From contig CAZXIY010000002.1 of NCBI GenBank assembly GCA_964640935.1, forward strand, positions 1 through 32,631: a stretch of 32,631 bases of DNA. The letters run 5' to 3'. The notes under the pieces are model-generated. The model did no database searches. It was not told the DNA's origin and saw only the letters and a list, made by a program, of their open reading frames with translations. The stretch is from CAZXIY01 sp964640935 (GTDB lineage: Archaea > Thermoplasmatota > Thermoplasmata > Methanomassiliicoccales > Methanomethylophilaceae). Position 1 is the first letter of the stretch; every line of letters begins with the position of its first letter. This document shows positions 15,403-23,719 of the stretch, piece after piece. The position numbers and the translations under genes are program-made.

Positions 15403-16857
15403 ATGTTCGAGGTCCTGTCATCATTCCTCGGCGAATGGCTTTACGTACTGATCGCTCTGGAAGCGATATTCATCATCATAATGCTTTTTGCGGAGAGAGC
15501 AGCGCCGGAGAAAGTCATCCTTTGGACGCTTGTTTTCATCATACTTCCGATATTCGGATTCCTGGCCTATCTCGTTGTAGGGCAGACGTTCTATTCCGAT
15601 CATACGTTCAGGCTGAAGAGCACGAAGGACGAGGAGATCAAACATCTCTATGCCAAAGAGGACAAGTCCATCGAATCGGATGTGGACGTGAATCCAGATG
15701 CCGCGAACTTCGCAAAGACCATCAAGAAGCTCGGCGGGAGCCTGTACTCCAGAAATAACGATGTAACGCTCTATACGGTGGGGCAGGACAAATTCGATCA
15801 GATGTACAAGGATCTCAGAAATGCCAAATCCTTCATACACCTCGAATACTACATAATACGCGACGACGAGCTCGGCAACGAACTCATGGATATCCTTACC
15901 GAGAAGGTCAAGGAAGGCGTCGAAGTGAAGCTTCTGACCGATGATTTCGGTATCGGGAAGGGACCGCATAAGGCTATAAAGAGGTTCAAGCTGGCCGGCG
16001 GAGAGTTCTCCACATTTCATAGCGTCGTGCTTCTCGCGGTGAGCCCCAAGAAGAACAACCGCAACCACAGGAAGCTCGCCGTCATCGACGGCGACATCGC
16101 ATACTGCGGAGGATTCAACGTAGGCGACGAATATCTCGGAAAGGGTCCGCTCGGATACTGGCGCGACACAGCGGTCAGGGTACGCGGAGGGGCCTGCCTG
16201 CCAACTGAGATAAGATTCTGCATGGATTGGGAATATGCCAGCGGCAAACGTATCGAAAGGAACGACAAGAAGTATCTGCCGTCGAGCATGGGCAAAGAAT
16301 GGGGCGATGCCAGGATACAGCTCGTGTCGGGAGGACCGGATGTGGCGTATAAGAATCCCGTCAGGATGCAGTATCTCGAGATGATCGAGATGGCTAAGAA
16401 GACGGTTTACATCCACACTCCGTATCTCATACCTAACGACTCGCTCATTGATTCGCTCAGGATAGCGGCCGCGTCCGGCGTGGACGTGCGGATAATAATC
16501 CCGGACAAGCCGGATCATATGTTCGTCTACTGGAACAATATCTCGTCGGCCAACACGTTGATGGAGAGCGGCGTCCGCGTTTACATGTACAATCGCGGAT
16601 TCGTCCATTCGAAGACGGTAGTGTCCGACGGTCAATACTGCTCGGTCGGGTCGGCCAACTTCGATGACCGCTCTCTGGTACTCAACTTCGAGACGAATAT
16701 GATGATCTACTCTGAGGAGATAGGCAAGCAGATGGTCGCCGCTTTCGAGGACGATCTGAAATACTGCACAGAATACTCCTGCGAGGAATATGCCAAACGC
16801 ACTCTCATGATGAAATTCAGGATAGGTGTCTCGAAGCTGTTCAGGACAGTCGCGTGA
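15403..16857 (+). CDS. cls: Cardiolipin synthase-type phospholipase D family enzyme
   Basis: Probably joins two phospholipids into cardiolipin-like lipids (archaeal glycerocardiolipins) in the membrane. The 484 residues begin with two membrane helices (about residues 11-30 and 38-60), followed by two HKD motifs: His222-Lys224-Asp229 in NHRKLAVIDG and His402-Lys404-Asp409 in VHSKTVVSDG. This is the full ClsA-like architecture and length. Start 15403 lies about 25 nt after a TATA box. It converges with the PHP gene, with only one base between the two stops. The window also encodes the two enzymes that attach isoprenoid chains to the glycerol backbone (25742-27300), but not nearby. Confidence 0.93.
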   Translation: MFEVLSSFLGEWLYVLIALEAIFIIIMLFAERAAPEKVILWTLVFIILPIFGFLAYLVVGQTFYSDHTFRLKSTKDEEIKHLYAKEDKSIESDVDVNPDAANFAKTIKKLGGSLYSRNNDVTLYTVGQDKFDQMYKDLRNAKSFIHLEYYIIRDDELGNELMDILTEKVKEGVEVKLLTDDFGIGKGPHKAIKRFKLAGGEFSTFHSVVLLAVSPKKNNRNHRKLAVIDGDIAYCGGFNVGDEYLGKGPLGYWRDTAVRVRGGACLPTEIRFCMDWEYASGKRIERNDKKYLPSSMGKEWGDARIQLVSGGPDVAYKNPVRMQYLEMIEMAKKTVYIHTPYLIPNDSLIDSLRIAAASGVDVRIIIPDKPDHMFVYWNNISSANTLMESGVRVYMYNRGFVHSKTVVSDGQYCSVGSANFDDRSLVLNFETNMMIYSEEIGKQMVAAFEDDLKYCTEYSCEEYAKRTLMMKFRIGVSKLFRTVA

Positions 16858-16858
16858 A

Positions 16859-17713
16859 TCATTTCTTGCGGTAGGCGCTATCCTTGCCCAGGTCCTGCCT
16901 GTAATGCAGTGCGAGCGACGATGGCAGATATCTGAAGAATCTCGACATCGAGGCCGTGCCCATCGCCACCTTCATTGGCGGTGTCTTCTCCTTACCTATG
17001 ACGGACGTCCTCTTTTTCTTTATGTTATCGAGGAACTCGTCTGCGTCCTTGGCGTCCGATGCGGTGACCACGTTGCCGAGCTCTGTAAGTATGTGCCCGT
17101 CGGTGCCGCCGGTGAAACCGAGTCCGAATTCGGTTGCAGCTCTCGCAGCCTTGATATTCTCCTGCCTGGACATTCCGCTGCATATGACCTCGTAGGCATC
17201 GAGTCCTTCGACAACGGATGGATCGAGATATCCCTTGTTGATGCATTTCTGGACGCCTTTGTTGAAGAACAGATATCCGAGGGGATGGGCGGCTGATATG
17301 ACGCAATTGACATTCTCGAGCGAATCGAGTATCCATTTCGTGTCCTTGTCTATAGCCAGCCAGGGGCTCCTTGACATATGCGGGCGTATGTTGTTCGTCC
17401 AGTACTCGCCCAAAGTATCGAAATCGTAGAAGTAAACGAGGATATGCGGTCCGTCCCACGAGCTGATCTCGATGCCCGGTATGACCATGACGTCGCTCTT
17501 CTCTGAGAGGGCCTCGGCTGCACCCGTGATGAGGTTGTGATCTGTGATAGCAAGACCGACGTTCCTCCTCTTGGCAAGTTTGACGGCCGTTCTGACGCTC
17601 GTGTATGAATCGGAATAGTGCGTGTGGAAATGCATATCGGCGCAGGCGAGCCCGCTGTCCGACAAGCTGTTCCAATCCGGTCTTTCGAATATCACATTGG
17701 GTATGTCATTCAT
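16859..17713 (-). CDS. PHP-domain metal-dependent phosphoesterase
   Basis: Polymerase-and-histidinol-phosphatase fold of 284 residues. Metal-binding motifs are in order: His28/His30 in DMHFHTHYSDS, Asp58-His59 in ITDHN, Glu82 in PGIEISS, a His in SAAHPLGY, and GGTDGH near residue 220. The family hydrolyses phosphate monoesters, cyclic phosphates or oligonucleotides; the substrate is not evident. ATG 17713 overlaps the stop of the upstream deaminase gene (ATGA) and is preferred over TTG 17722. The coupling suggests a shared pathway, for example processing of nucleoside-derived phosphates after deamination, but that is inference. Confidence 0.87.
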   Translation of the reverse strand: MNDIPNVIFERPDWNSLSDSGLACADMHFHTHYSDSYTSVRTAVKLAKRRNVGLAITDHNLITGAAEALSEKSDVMVIPGIEISSWDGPHILVYFYDFDTLGEYWTNNIRPHMSRSPWLAIDKDTKWILDSLENVNCVISAAHPLGYLFFNKGVQKCINKGYLDPSVVEGLDAYEVICSGMSRQENIKAARAATEFGLGFTGGTDGHILTELGNVVTASDAKDADEFLDNIKKKRTSVIGKEKTPPMKVAMGTASMSRFFRYLPSSLALHYRQDLGKDSAYRKK

Positions 17714-18999
17714 CTTTGGCAAAGCGATCTCCAGACATCCTCTGACGCATCCATGACCTTCCCCGTATCAAGGGTCAGGATCTTACCGTCGCGTACGACG
17801 GTGTCACCCTGGCACAGAACGGTCTTGACATTCAGGCTGGATGCGGAATAAGCTATGTTGGCGACCATGTTCTCCGGGAGCAGCGGTCTGAGATTCGGAG
17901 CTTTGCCGTCGAGTATTATGATATCGGCATATTTTCCTGTTTCAATGGAGCCGAGCCTGTCGGACATACCTATCGCCTTCGCCCCGTTGACGGTCGCGTA
18001 ATCCAGAAGCTGCTGTGCGGGAGCCACGGTGGCATCCCATCTGCTCGATTTGTGGAGAAGTCCGAGGATCTTCATCTCCGAGAACATATCCAAAGAATTG
18101 TTCGTGTTGTTGCTGTCCGTTCCCACAGATACGTTCACGCCGTTCTGGAGGAATTCCGGAAGAGGAGCGACGCCGCCGGTGGCAAGCTTCATGTTCGACA
18201 CCGCGCAGAGCGATACGGACATCTTCGCAGCTGCCATGAGCCTAACCTCGTTCATCGTAAGCCATGCGGAATGTGCGGCGATCATCTTCGGCGAAAGTGC
18301 ACCGATACTGTCTAGCCATTCGGCCGGCCTCTTGCCGGTCTTCTTCTTATGGTCGTTCACTTCGCCTCTGGTCTCGGAGAGATGGAGGTTGAGCGGGAGA
18401 TCCTTCTCCTCGGCGAACTCCTTAGCTCCGACACAGGTCTCCTCGCCGCAGACGTATACGCCCTGAAGGCCGACGCCCGGGACGATCTTCCTGATGTTCT
18501 TGTGCGTATCATAGAAATGTTTGCAGTTGTCGAGCGGTACGCCCTTCTGAGTGGTGAACTGCTGATCGAGGCAGCACCAGCAGAGGACCCCTCTGATCCC
18601 GGAATCCTTCACTGCTTTGGCGATGACATCCTCGGAGTAGTAGAGGTCGACGAACGTCGTCGTTCCGCCCCTCATCATCTCCATGCATCCGAGTCTTGTT
18701 CCGATATCAAGGTCCTTGTCAGTCCTGTCGGAATCGATCTTGAACACTTTATTGAGAAAATCCGGAAAGAGGAGATCGTCGCATACGCCCTTAAGGATGG
18801 ACATCGCAACATGAGTGTGGGTGTTGATCAGACCCGGCATGACTATGTCGCCTTTTGCATCGATCTCTTCGTCGGCAGAGCCATTGTATCTGCCGCCAAC
18901 GCTGACGATCCTGTCGCCGTCAACGATCACATCGCCTTTCAGGATACTCCTGTTCCGGTCCTGTGTGACTATCCAAGCATCGCGGATCGCCGTTATCAT
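17710..18999 (-). CDS. 5'-deoxyadenosine / methylthioadenosine / SAH deaminase-type amidohydrolase
   Basis: Zinc or iron amidohydrolase of 429 residues that by family removes the amino group from 5'-deoxyadenosine, 5'-methylthioadenosine and S-adenosylhomocysteine. Metal and catalytic residues: His61/His63 in INTHTHVAM, His206 in LNLHLSET, His243 in AAHSAWL and Asp295 in VGTDSNNTNNS. Start 18999 (MITAIRD) is chosen over ATG 19023 because a TATA-like box at 19039-19048 would start transcription downstream of 19023; longer frames upstream cross the divergent promoter. In methanogens this enzyme (DadD) recycles 5'-deoxyadenosine from radical-SAM reactions and has been proposed to feed the deoxy sugar used by the aroA' enzyme found at 7641. 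Exact substrate preference cannot be read from sequence. Confidence 0.88.
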   Translation of the reverse strand: MITAIRDAWIVTQDRNRSILKGDVIVDGDRIVSVGGRYNGSADEEIDAKGDIVMPGLINTHTHVAMSILKGVCDDLLFPDFLNKVFKIDSDRTDKDLDIGTRLGCMEMMRGGTTTFVDLYYSEDVIAKAVKDSGIRGVLCWCCLDQQFTTQKGVPLDNCKHFYDTHKNIRKIVPGVGLQGVYVCGEETCVGAKEFAEEKDLPLNLHLSETRGEVNDHKKKTGKRPAEWLDSIGALSPKMIAAHSAWLTMNEVRLMAAAKMSVSLCAVSNMKLATGGVAPLPEFLQNGVNVSVGTDSNNTNNSLDMFSEMKILGLLHKSSRWDATVAPAQQLLDYATVNGAKAIGMSDRLGSIETGKYADIIILDGKAPNLRPLLPENMVANIAYSASSLNVKTVLCQGDTVVRDGKILTLDTGKVMDASEDVWRSLCQR

Positions 19000-19038
19000 G
19001 GAACTGCCATTTCTATTCTGCATAATAATCGTTTCGTC

Positions 19039-19048
19039 ACTATAAGCG
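19039..19048 (-). promoter_or_regulatory. TATA-like box of the deaminase-PHP unit
   Basis: The minus strand reads GCTTATAGTG, centred about 45 nt before ATG 18999, giving a predicted leader near 18 nt. Confidence 0.35.
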
Positions 19049-19145
19049 GCGGGCAGACGCATATCGCATATCGACCGATATTCATGAGCGTATGCGGATG
19101 TGCCAGTAATTCTGAAATGATCATTCCTGATAACATTTTCATTAA

Positions 19146-19156
19146 TTTTTTTATAC
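19146..19156 (+). promoter_or_regulatory. TATA box of the MBL-fold hydrolase
   Basis: A T-run leading into TTATAC, centred around 19152. Because it ends three bases before ATG 19159, that ATG would be untranscribed; the next ATG at 19198 fits a start site near 19178. Confidence 0.5.
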
Positions 19157-19197
19157 ACATGAAAAAGACGATATATCCATTGTACGATGACACGGGC

Positions 19198-20034
19198 ATG
19201 GATACCAGGGTCGTTTTTCTGGGCACCGGGGGCGGAAGGCATACGACGATGTTCCAGGCCAGAAGCACCGGCGGTCTTCTCATCGATTCCGGCAGAGGCC
19301 GGATGAATGTGGATCCCGGACCGGGGGCCCTGACGAACATGTGTGCCATCGGGTACGATGTGCAGAGGACCGACGCGGTCGTTGTCTCGCACGGACATCC
19401 AGATCACTATTCCGATGCGGAAGTCGTCATCGAAGGAATGACGAAAGGCGGATGGGTCAAGCGCGGAGCCTTCTATGGAAGTGTCAGCGTCATGGAAGGG
19501 GACGGGGACCTCAGACCGAGGATATCCCGCTACCATGCCGGTCTTCCTGAAAGAACGGTCACGATCAGGCCCGGGGACAGGTACGACATCGCGGGCATGG
19601 ATACCGAGGTCACCAGATCTGATCACAGCGACCCCACCTGCGTCGGTTTCAGATTCAACACCGACTGCGGCACGCTGTCGTACGTCACGGATACTGCGTA
19701 TTCGGATGATATAGCAGATCAGTACGCCGGGTCGCGTGTTCTTATACTGCCGGTAACGACACCTAACGAGAACAGGATAAAATGGCATCTCTGCACTGTC
19801 GATGCCGGGAAATTCATAGAACGCGTAAGACCGGAACTGGCCATATTCTCACACCTGGGTATTGTGATGCTCAGGGTCGGACCGGCAGAGCAGGCGGCAG
19901 AGATAGAGAAGAGGACAGGCGTAAGGACCATCGCCGGCGAGGATCTCATGACCCTGGATATCGGCGAGAGCGGGGTCAAGGTCGGCAGGATCCTTCCGAA
20001 GAAGCCCGAGTGGAACGACGCTTGGAACCTGTGA
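19198..20034 (+). CDS. Metallo-beta-lactamase-fold hydrolase
   Basis: 278-residue MBL-fold protein. It opens with a glycine-rich first strand (MDTRVVFLGTGGGRHTT) and has the metal motif SHGHPDHYSDAE, a second metal His in TRSDHSDPTC, an Asp in VTDTAYSDD and a late His in IFSHLGIVM. The layout resembles RNase Z/ElaC and PhnP-like phosphodiesterases, but the long exosite of RNase Z is not evident. Substrate unknown: a nucleic-acid or cyclic-phosphodiester target is likely. ATG 19198 begins the conserved strand and fits the promoter; ATG 19159 adds 13 residues but lies too close to the TATA box. The gene is divergent from the deaminase-PHP unit. Confidence 0.85.
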   Translation: MDTRVVFLGTGGGRHTTMFQARSTGGLLIDSGRGRMNVDPGPGALTNMCAIGYDVQRTDAVVVSHGHPDHYSDAEVVIEGMTKGGWVKRGAFYGSVSVMEGDGDLRPRISRYHAGLPERTVTIRPGDRYDIAGMDTEVTRSDHSDPTCVGFRFNTDCGTLSYVTDTAYSDDIADQYAGSRVLILPVTTPNENRIKWHLCTVDAGKFIERVRPELAIFSHLGIVMLRVGPAEQAAEIEKRTGVRTIAGEDLMTLDIGESGVKVGRILPKKPEWNDAWNL

Positions 20035-20065
20035 GATTATTAACAATGCTGTCATTGGAGGTAGC

Positions 20066-20782
20066 ATGGTCAAGTTCTGCCTTCATTGCGGGAAGATGCT
20101 GAGGGACGAGGATCAGCGCTGCCCTGACTGCGGAACGCCGGTGGACGGGTCCGTCGCACCGCCGCTGCAGCAGACAAAGCCGAAGTCCAACGACTACAAG
20201 CTCAAAGTAATGGTCATCGCGCTCGTCGCTCTCATTGCCATAGCAATTGTGGCTACAGCTCTCCCCCTGTGGAATCAGACGTCTCAGGGAGGATACAACG
20301 TGACCGTTACGGTCGACAGCATATCTGTATCCGACACCGCAGGGCAGCTCCATCTCGACGGGAACGGGAACGCTCCGGTGTATGTCAAACTCGGATATGC
20401 CAGCTCGTCATCATCTACCAGCACGAATGTGGATATACCCGGCAATAACGGACTCTGGTCGTGTCCGACAGACGGTAGAGCGTACAGCGATCTTTCGGGA
20501 AATGAGAAGACCTTCAAAATGACGGGATCGTCCATCAGCGACTACAAGTTCACGCTGTTCCTCTACGATTACAATAACCCGAAGATCAGCGACCCCATAG
20601 ATCTGTTCGATGACAGGAACAATGTTGTCGGCAAGGATGTTCCTAAGGTATTCGGCGTGAGCGGCATAAGCTTCAGCTCATCATCCATAACAATGAACGG
20701 AGATACGGGGACGATCACAGTCAGCGGAGATTCCGATCCTATCGGCAGTGTGACGCTCACATTCACATTCACGAAGATTTGA
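20066..20782 (+). CDS. Zinc-ribbon, single-TM, secreted-domain protein
   Basis: 238 residues, no specific family. An N-terminal zinc ribbon (Cys5, Cys8, Cys19, Cys22; FCLHCGK and RCPDCGTP) should be cytoplasmic. A linker and one membrane helix (about 46-68) follow, then an outside domain rich in Ser, Thr, Asn and Asp with beta-strand patterns and no cysteines. A GGAGGT ribbon-start site (20056-20061) supports ATG 20066. The architecture matches that of the convergent neighbour 20769-21650, with which it overlaps by 14 bases at the stops. Related zinc-ribbon/TM proteins are abundant in Methanomassiliicoccales and Thermoplasmatota; roles are unknown. Confidence 0.8.
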   Translation: MVKFCLHCGKMLRDEDQRCPDCGTPVDGSVAPPLQQTKPKSNDYKLKVMVIALVALIAIAIVATALPLWNQTSQGGYNVTVTVDSISVSDTAGQLHLDGNGNAPVYVKLGYASSSSSTSTNVDIPGNNGLWSCPTDGRAYSDLSGNEKTFKMTGSSISDYKFTLFLYDYNNPKISDPIDLFDDRNNVVGKDVPKVFGVSGISFSSSSITMNGDTGTITVSGDSDPIGSVTLTFTFTKI

Positions 20783-21650
20783 CGTGGTATGAGGTCGTGT
20801 TGCCTGTGTAGAGATGGAAATAGCAGTCGCCATAAGCATCATTGACGTATCCTATCTTGTTGCCCGGTGATGTGAGTTCTATGGCATAATGACCGTCGAA
20901 TTGCAGATTTTCACGTTCGGTCTTCAGCAAATCTTTGCTTATGGCCCCCATCGCGTGTCCGGGAAGAAGATAGATCCCCGCCTCATGTCCTGCGGCGTCG
21001 AGAAGTGCTGCGGCCAGTATGGAGAAGTCCTCGCAGTCGCCCGTGCGGTCATAGAGTGTCTCAAGAGGATATTTCCAATATTCAGATGCTCCTTTGGTCG
21101 TGTCATCCTGATATGTGATACATTCTTGCACGAATGCGACGATGAAATCTGGGAATTCCAGATTGGAAGAGGATTCGCCGTATGTGCCTGTGTATCTCTC
21201 ATACAGTGCATCTTTCAGTTTCATTATGTACGAATCTACCACAATGTAATCCTTCACGCCGAACACGATCTCCACGGTGTCCCCGTCCGCCCTCTCGTAG
21301 AGGTCGGATGAGACCGTACCGCTCTTGTCGATGTCGCTGGAGAGCATCTTGCTGTAATCGCTCTTCGATACGTCGAGAGTGTACTCATACGAATGGTCAT
21401 CGTAGCTCCAAGAATACTTGAGGTGGTAATTGGCATCCGTATCCGTGCTGTTCCCCATCAGGAACACTCCTGCGAACGATGCGGTTATGAGAAGGATGGA
21501 CAGGATCAGGGCCGGCATCCAGCTGGACAATTCCGGCCTGCGCTCCGGTTCTCTCGGAGACTGTGTCGGATTCGACAGCACACATCCGCATTTGCCGCAG
21601 AACGAATCCGTGTCCTTTACCTGGTTTCCGCATTGTGGGCAGTAACGCAT
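20769..21650 (-). CDS. Zinc-ribbon, single-TM protein with transglutaminase-like cysteine-protease domain
   Basis: 293 residues. It begins with a zinc ribbon (Cys4, Cys7, Cys18, Cys21), then a membrane helix (about 45-66). The outside domain ends in a papain-like fold seen in archaeal transglutaminase-like proteins: catalytic Cys206 in TGDCEDFSILAAALL and His232 in LLPGHAMGAI, followed by GHYAIELTSPGNKIGYVNDA. It may cleave or crosslink surface proteins. An A/T-rich box about 24 nt upstream suggests a leaderless ATG at 21650. Both this gene and its convergent neighbour share the ribbon-TM-outside layout. Confidence 0.82.
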   Translation of the reverse strand: MRYCPQCGNQVKDTDSFCGKCGCVLSNPTQSPREPERRPELSSWMPALILSILLITASFAGVFLMGNSTDTDANYHLKYSWSYDDHSYEYTLDVSKSDYSKMLSSDIDKSGTVSSDLYERADGDTVEIVFGVKDYIVVDSYIMKLKDALYERYTGTYGESSSNLEFPDFIVAFVQECITYQDDTTKGASEYWKYPLETLYDRTGDCEDFSILAAALLDAAGHEAGIYLLPGHAMGAISKDLLKTERENLQFDGHYAIELTSPGNKIGYVNDAYGDCYFHLYTGNTTSYHVKSS

Positions 21651-21668
21651 ACCATCCCGATAGAACTC

Positions 21669-21678
21669 AATTTATTTC
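21669..21678 (-). promoter_or_regulatory. TATA-like box of the transglutaminase-like gene
   Basis: Minus strand GAAATAAATT, centred about 24 nt before ATG 21650. Weak match to the consensus. Confidence 0.3.
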
Positions 21679-21827
21679 AAATCCGACGGCACCACCATCG
21701 CATGATATGCACGGACGTACACGCCATCGTGTATACGCGGCAGTTCGAAGGAATCGCTGCAGAACGGCACATCGCAGCCTGTACAGGCGATTCTGCGCTC
21801 GGGCGACGATACCAACCCATAAATCAA
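21672..21827 (-). CDS. Possible small cysteine-rich protein or gene remnant
   Basis: A minus-strand frame ending at TAA 21672 reads RIACTGCDVPFCSDSFEL and then a hydrophobic-acidic mix ending MVVPSDLK. It has C-x2-C and a nearby Cys like a zinc knuckle, and third codon positions rich in G/C as in the real genes. The only in-frame starts are TTG 21827 (51 residues) or TTG 21815 (47 residues), with no ribosome binding site, and the upstream end collides with the cca promoter. It may be a genuine small gene, a 3' remnant of a lost gene, or chance coding-like sequence in this unusually G/C-rich spacer. Confidence 0.25.
   Translation of the reverse strand: MIYGLVSSPERRIACTGCDVPFCSDSFELPRIHDGVYVRAYHAMVVPSDLK
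21816..21824 (+). promoter_or_regulatory. TATA-like box of cca
   Basis: CCCATAAAT centred about 28 nt before ATG 21848; favours 21848 over ATG 21827 as the start. Confidence 0.35.
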
Positions 21828-21847
21828 TGGATTACATCACGGGGCCG

Positions 21848-23170
21848 ATGAGTGTTGAGTCGGATGTTCTCGCAAAGATAAAACCGTCTGAAGAAGAGAC
21901 CGCAAGGATAACAGGTATCGCGGAGTCTCTAATCAACGAGGTCAGGGCATACGTCAAACAGCACAACATCGATATCACCGTCAGATTCGTCGGTTCGGTG
22001 GCCAAAGGAACATTCCTTTCCGATCCGGACCTCGACATATTCCTTATGTTCCCGGAGACCACGTCCAGGGAGGATCTCGAGAGGATAGGTCTGAAGACGG
22101 GCGAGGATCTGATCAACGGCGAACGCATGTACGCCGAACATCCGTACACCAGAGGCGTCTACAAAGGTCTCTCCGTGGACATGGTCCCGTGCTATCACAT
22201 ACTTACAACAGAGAAACTCCTCACGCCTGTCGACAGGACGCCGTTCCACACGGACTTCGTCCTTTCCAGGGCCGATGACAAGATGAAGGATGAGATCCGC
22301 CTCATGAAGATGTTCATGAAAGGCATAGGCGCCTATGGGGCCGAACCGAACACCAGAGGGTTCTCGGGCTACATGTGTGAGCTCATAACGATCCACTACG
22401 GAGGTTTCATCGACGCCGTGCTCGCCGCCGCTGAATGGAAGGAGGGCGTGACGATCGTGGTGGACAAGAAGGGTCCGCCGATGGTAGCGCCCATAGTTCT
22501 TTACGATCCGGTCGACCCGCGCAGGAACGTCGCATCCGCCGTTCATATCGACACGTTCGCGGAATTCATCATCGCATGCAAGGCGTACATAAGGATGCCC
22601 AGCGAGGTGTTCTTCTTCCCGAAGGAAAGGACGCCGCTCGCAATTGACATAATAAAGAAGAAGACGCAGATCCACGGTACCAGGCTCGTGACCGTCGTCT
22701 TCGAGAGGCCGAAGATAAACGAGGACAATCTTCACTCGCAGATATGGAAGACGCAATACGCCCTTGCCAAGAAGCTCGATGTGTTCTCGTTCAACGTTCT
22801 CAGAGCCGTGCACGACATGAACTCCAGAGAGGTCGTCATCGTCTTCGAGCTCGAACGCGATATACTCTCCAAAACGTACAAACACATAGGTCCGCCCGTA
22901 TGGGTGAAGTCCAGCGATTCGTTCATGTCCAAATGGAAGGGGAACGAGTTCGGTGATCCGTTCATCGAGGACGGTCACTGGACGATAATCGCCGAGAGGA
23001 TGTACTTCACGGCAGCGGAGATGCTCAAGGACGAAGCGGCGATAGCCGGCATCGGAAGGGAGATGAATCCCAGTACGATGATCATCCTCGATCACGACGC
23101 TACGGTGGCCAACACAGACCCTACGATACTGACCGAGCTTCTGGATCCCAAGCAGTGCTGGGAGATCTGA
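21848..23170 (+). CDS. cca: CCA-adding enzyme (archaeal class I tRNA nucleotidyltransferase)
   Basis: Adds CCA to the 3' end of tRNAs without a nucleic-acid template. The 440 residues carry the class I nucleotidyltransferase motif RFVGSVAKGTFLSDPDLDIFL, with Gly49-Ser50 and metal-binding Asp61/Asp63, and the third carboxylate Asp111 in LSVDMVPCY. Downstream regions (for example RLMKMFMKGIGAYG and GFSGYMCELITIHYGG) match the archaeal enzyme's central and tail domains, and the length is typical. The start MSVESDVLAK agrees with the family N-terminus and with a TATA-like box; ATG 21827 would add seven residues. Confidence 0.95.
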   Translation: MSVESDVLAKIKPSEEETARITGIAESLINEVRAYVKQHNIDITVRFVGSVAKGTFLSDPDLDIFLMFPETTSREDLERIGLKTGEDLINGERMYAEHPYTRGVYKGLSVDMVPCYHILTTEKLLTPVDRTPFHTDFVLSRADDKMKDEIRLMKMFMKGIGAYGAEPNTRGFSGYMCELITIHYGGFIDAVLAAAEWKEGVTIVVDKKGPPMVAPIVLYDPVDPRRNVASAVHIDTFAEFIIACKAYIRMPSEVFFFPKERTPLAIDIIKKKTQIHGTRLVTVVFERPKINEDNLHSQIWKTQYALAKKLDVFSFNVLRAVHDMNSREVVIVFELERDILSKTYKHIGPPVWVKSSDSFMSKWKGNEFGDPFIEDGHWTIIAERMYFTAAEMLKDEAAIAGIGREMNPSTMIILDHDATVANTDPTILTELLDPKQCWEI

Positions 23171-23172
23171 AT

Positions 23173-23198
23173 CTTTTACCTAAAAGTGTAAAGGTTTT
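23173..23198 (+). terminator. Terminator-like hairpin between convergent genes
   Basis: CTTTTAC (23173-23179) pairs with GTAAAGG (23188-23194) with one G-T pair, followed by TTTT. It lies just after the cca stop. Confidence 0.45.
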
Positions 23199-23219
23199 GA
23201 TTGGAAGGTGTTTTTCCGT

Positions 23220-23591
23220 TCAGCCGAGGAACGGCGGGTTGACGAAGAGGATCCACACACCCAGTCCCAGAAGAAGGAACATGATGTAGTTGCCGATCAT
23301 CGTCTTCTGATCTATGAGATCGCTGTCGAACCTGAGTAATTTCAGTATCGGTTTGAGAGCGGCCGTTGAAAGGAACAGCAACAGGAGGCCGAGATAAAGA
23401 CCGAAATCCGGGAAGGCCCTCTGTACGCATGAGCACAGGATACCGATGACTATCGAAAGCAATGCGACGACGAGCAGTATCTTTGTTCCGTAGAGATCCT
23501 TTAGGATGAATTCCTTCTCGTCGAATTCTGGGGGGACGAATTCGTATTCATCCTCCTTCTCCTTCTCTACCAAGCGCCTCTTTTTAGCCAT
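23220..23591 (-). CDS. Small three-helix membrane protein, function unknown
   Basis: 123 residues. A charged N-terminus (MAKKRRLVEKEKEDEYEF, then an acidic stretch) is followed by three hydrophobic segments: about TKILLVVALLSIVIGILCS, YLGLLLLFLSTAAL, and NYIMFLLLGLGVWILFV. The basic-then-acidic head should sit in the cytoplasm. No conserved catalytic residues are visible. It is divergent from radA and convergent with cca. A strong TATA box 25 nt upstream suggests leaderless expression from 23591. Confidence 0.75.
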   Translation of the reverse strand: MAKKRRLVEKEKEDEYEFVPPEFDEKEFILKDLYGTKILLVVALLSIVIGILCSCVQRAFPDFGLYLGLLLLFLSTAALKPILKLLRFDSDLIDQKTMIGNYIMFLLLGLGVWILFVNPPFLG

Positions 23592-23610
23592 CGTCCCACA
23601 ATCCGCATTT

Positions 23611-23620
23611 ATAATATAAA
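23611..23620 (-). promoter_or_regulatory. TATA box of the 23220-23591 gene
   Basis: Minus strand TTTATATTAT, centred about 25 nt before ATG 23591. Confidence 0.55.
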
Positions 23621-23680
23621 CCTTTACGACAAAGGACGCCGGATACTACTTTCGGCATATTCGGCGACCCCTCGATTCCG

Positions 23681-23690
23681 CTTAAATACT
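23681..23690 (+). promoter_or_regulatory. TATA-like box of radA
   Basis: CTTAAATACT centred about 34 nt before ATG 23720; predicted leader about 8 nt. Confidence 0.4.
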
Positions 23691-23719
23691 AAAACCGCAA
23701 GTGGAGATGTGAGGATAAC

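Noticed and set aside
14746..15424. Reading frames drawn through the N run on both strands, joining the tyrA side to the acetyltransferase side
   Set aside because: They depend on undefined bases in a gap of unknown size; real frames break at 14863 and 14964.
15421..16635. Minus-strand frame of 404 codons opposite cardiolipin synthase
   Set aside because: The plus strand has both HKD motifs; the minus frame has no recognisable domain.
21929..23095. Minus-strand frame of 388 codons opposite cca
   Set aside because: Antisense shadow; no motifs, and the plus-strand enzyme is certain.
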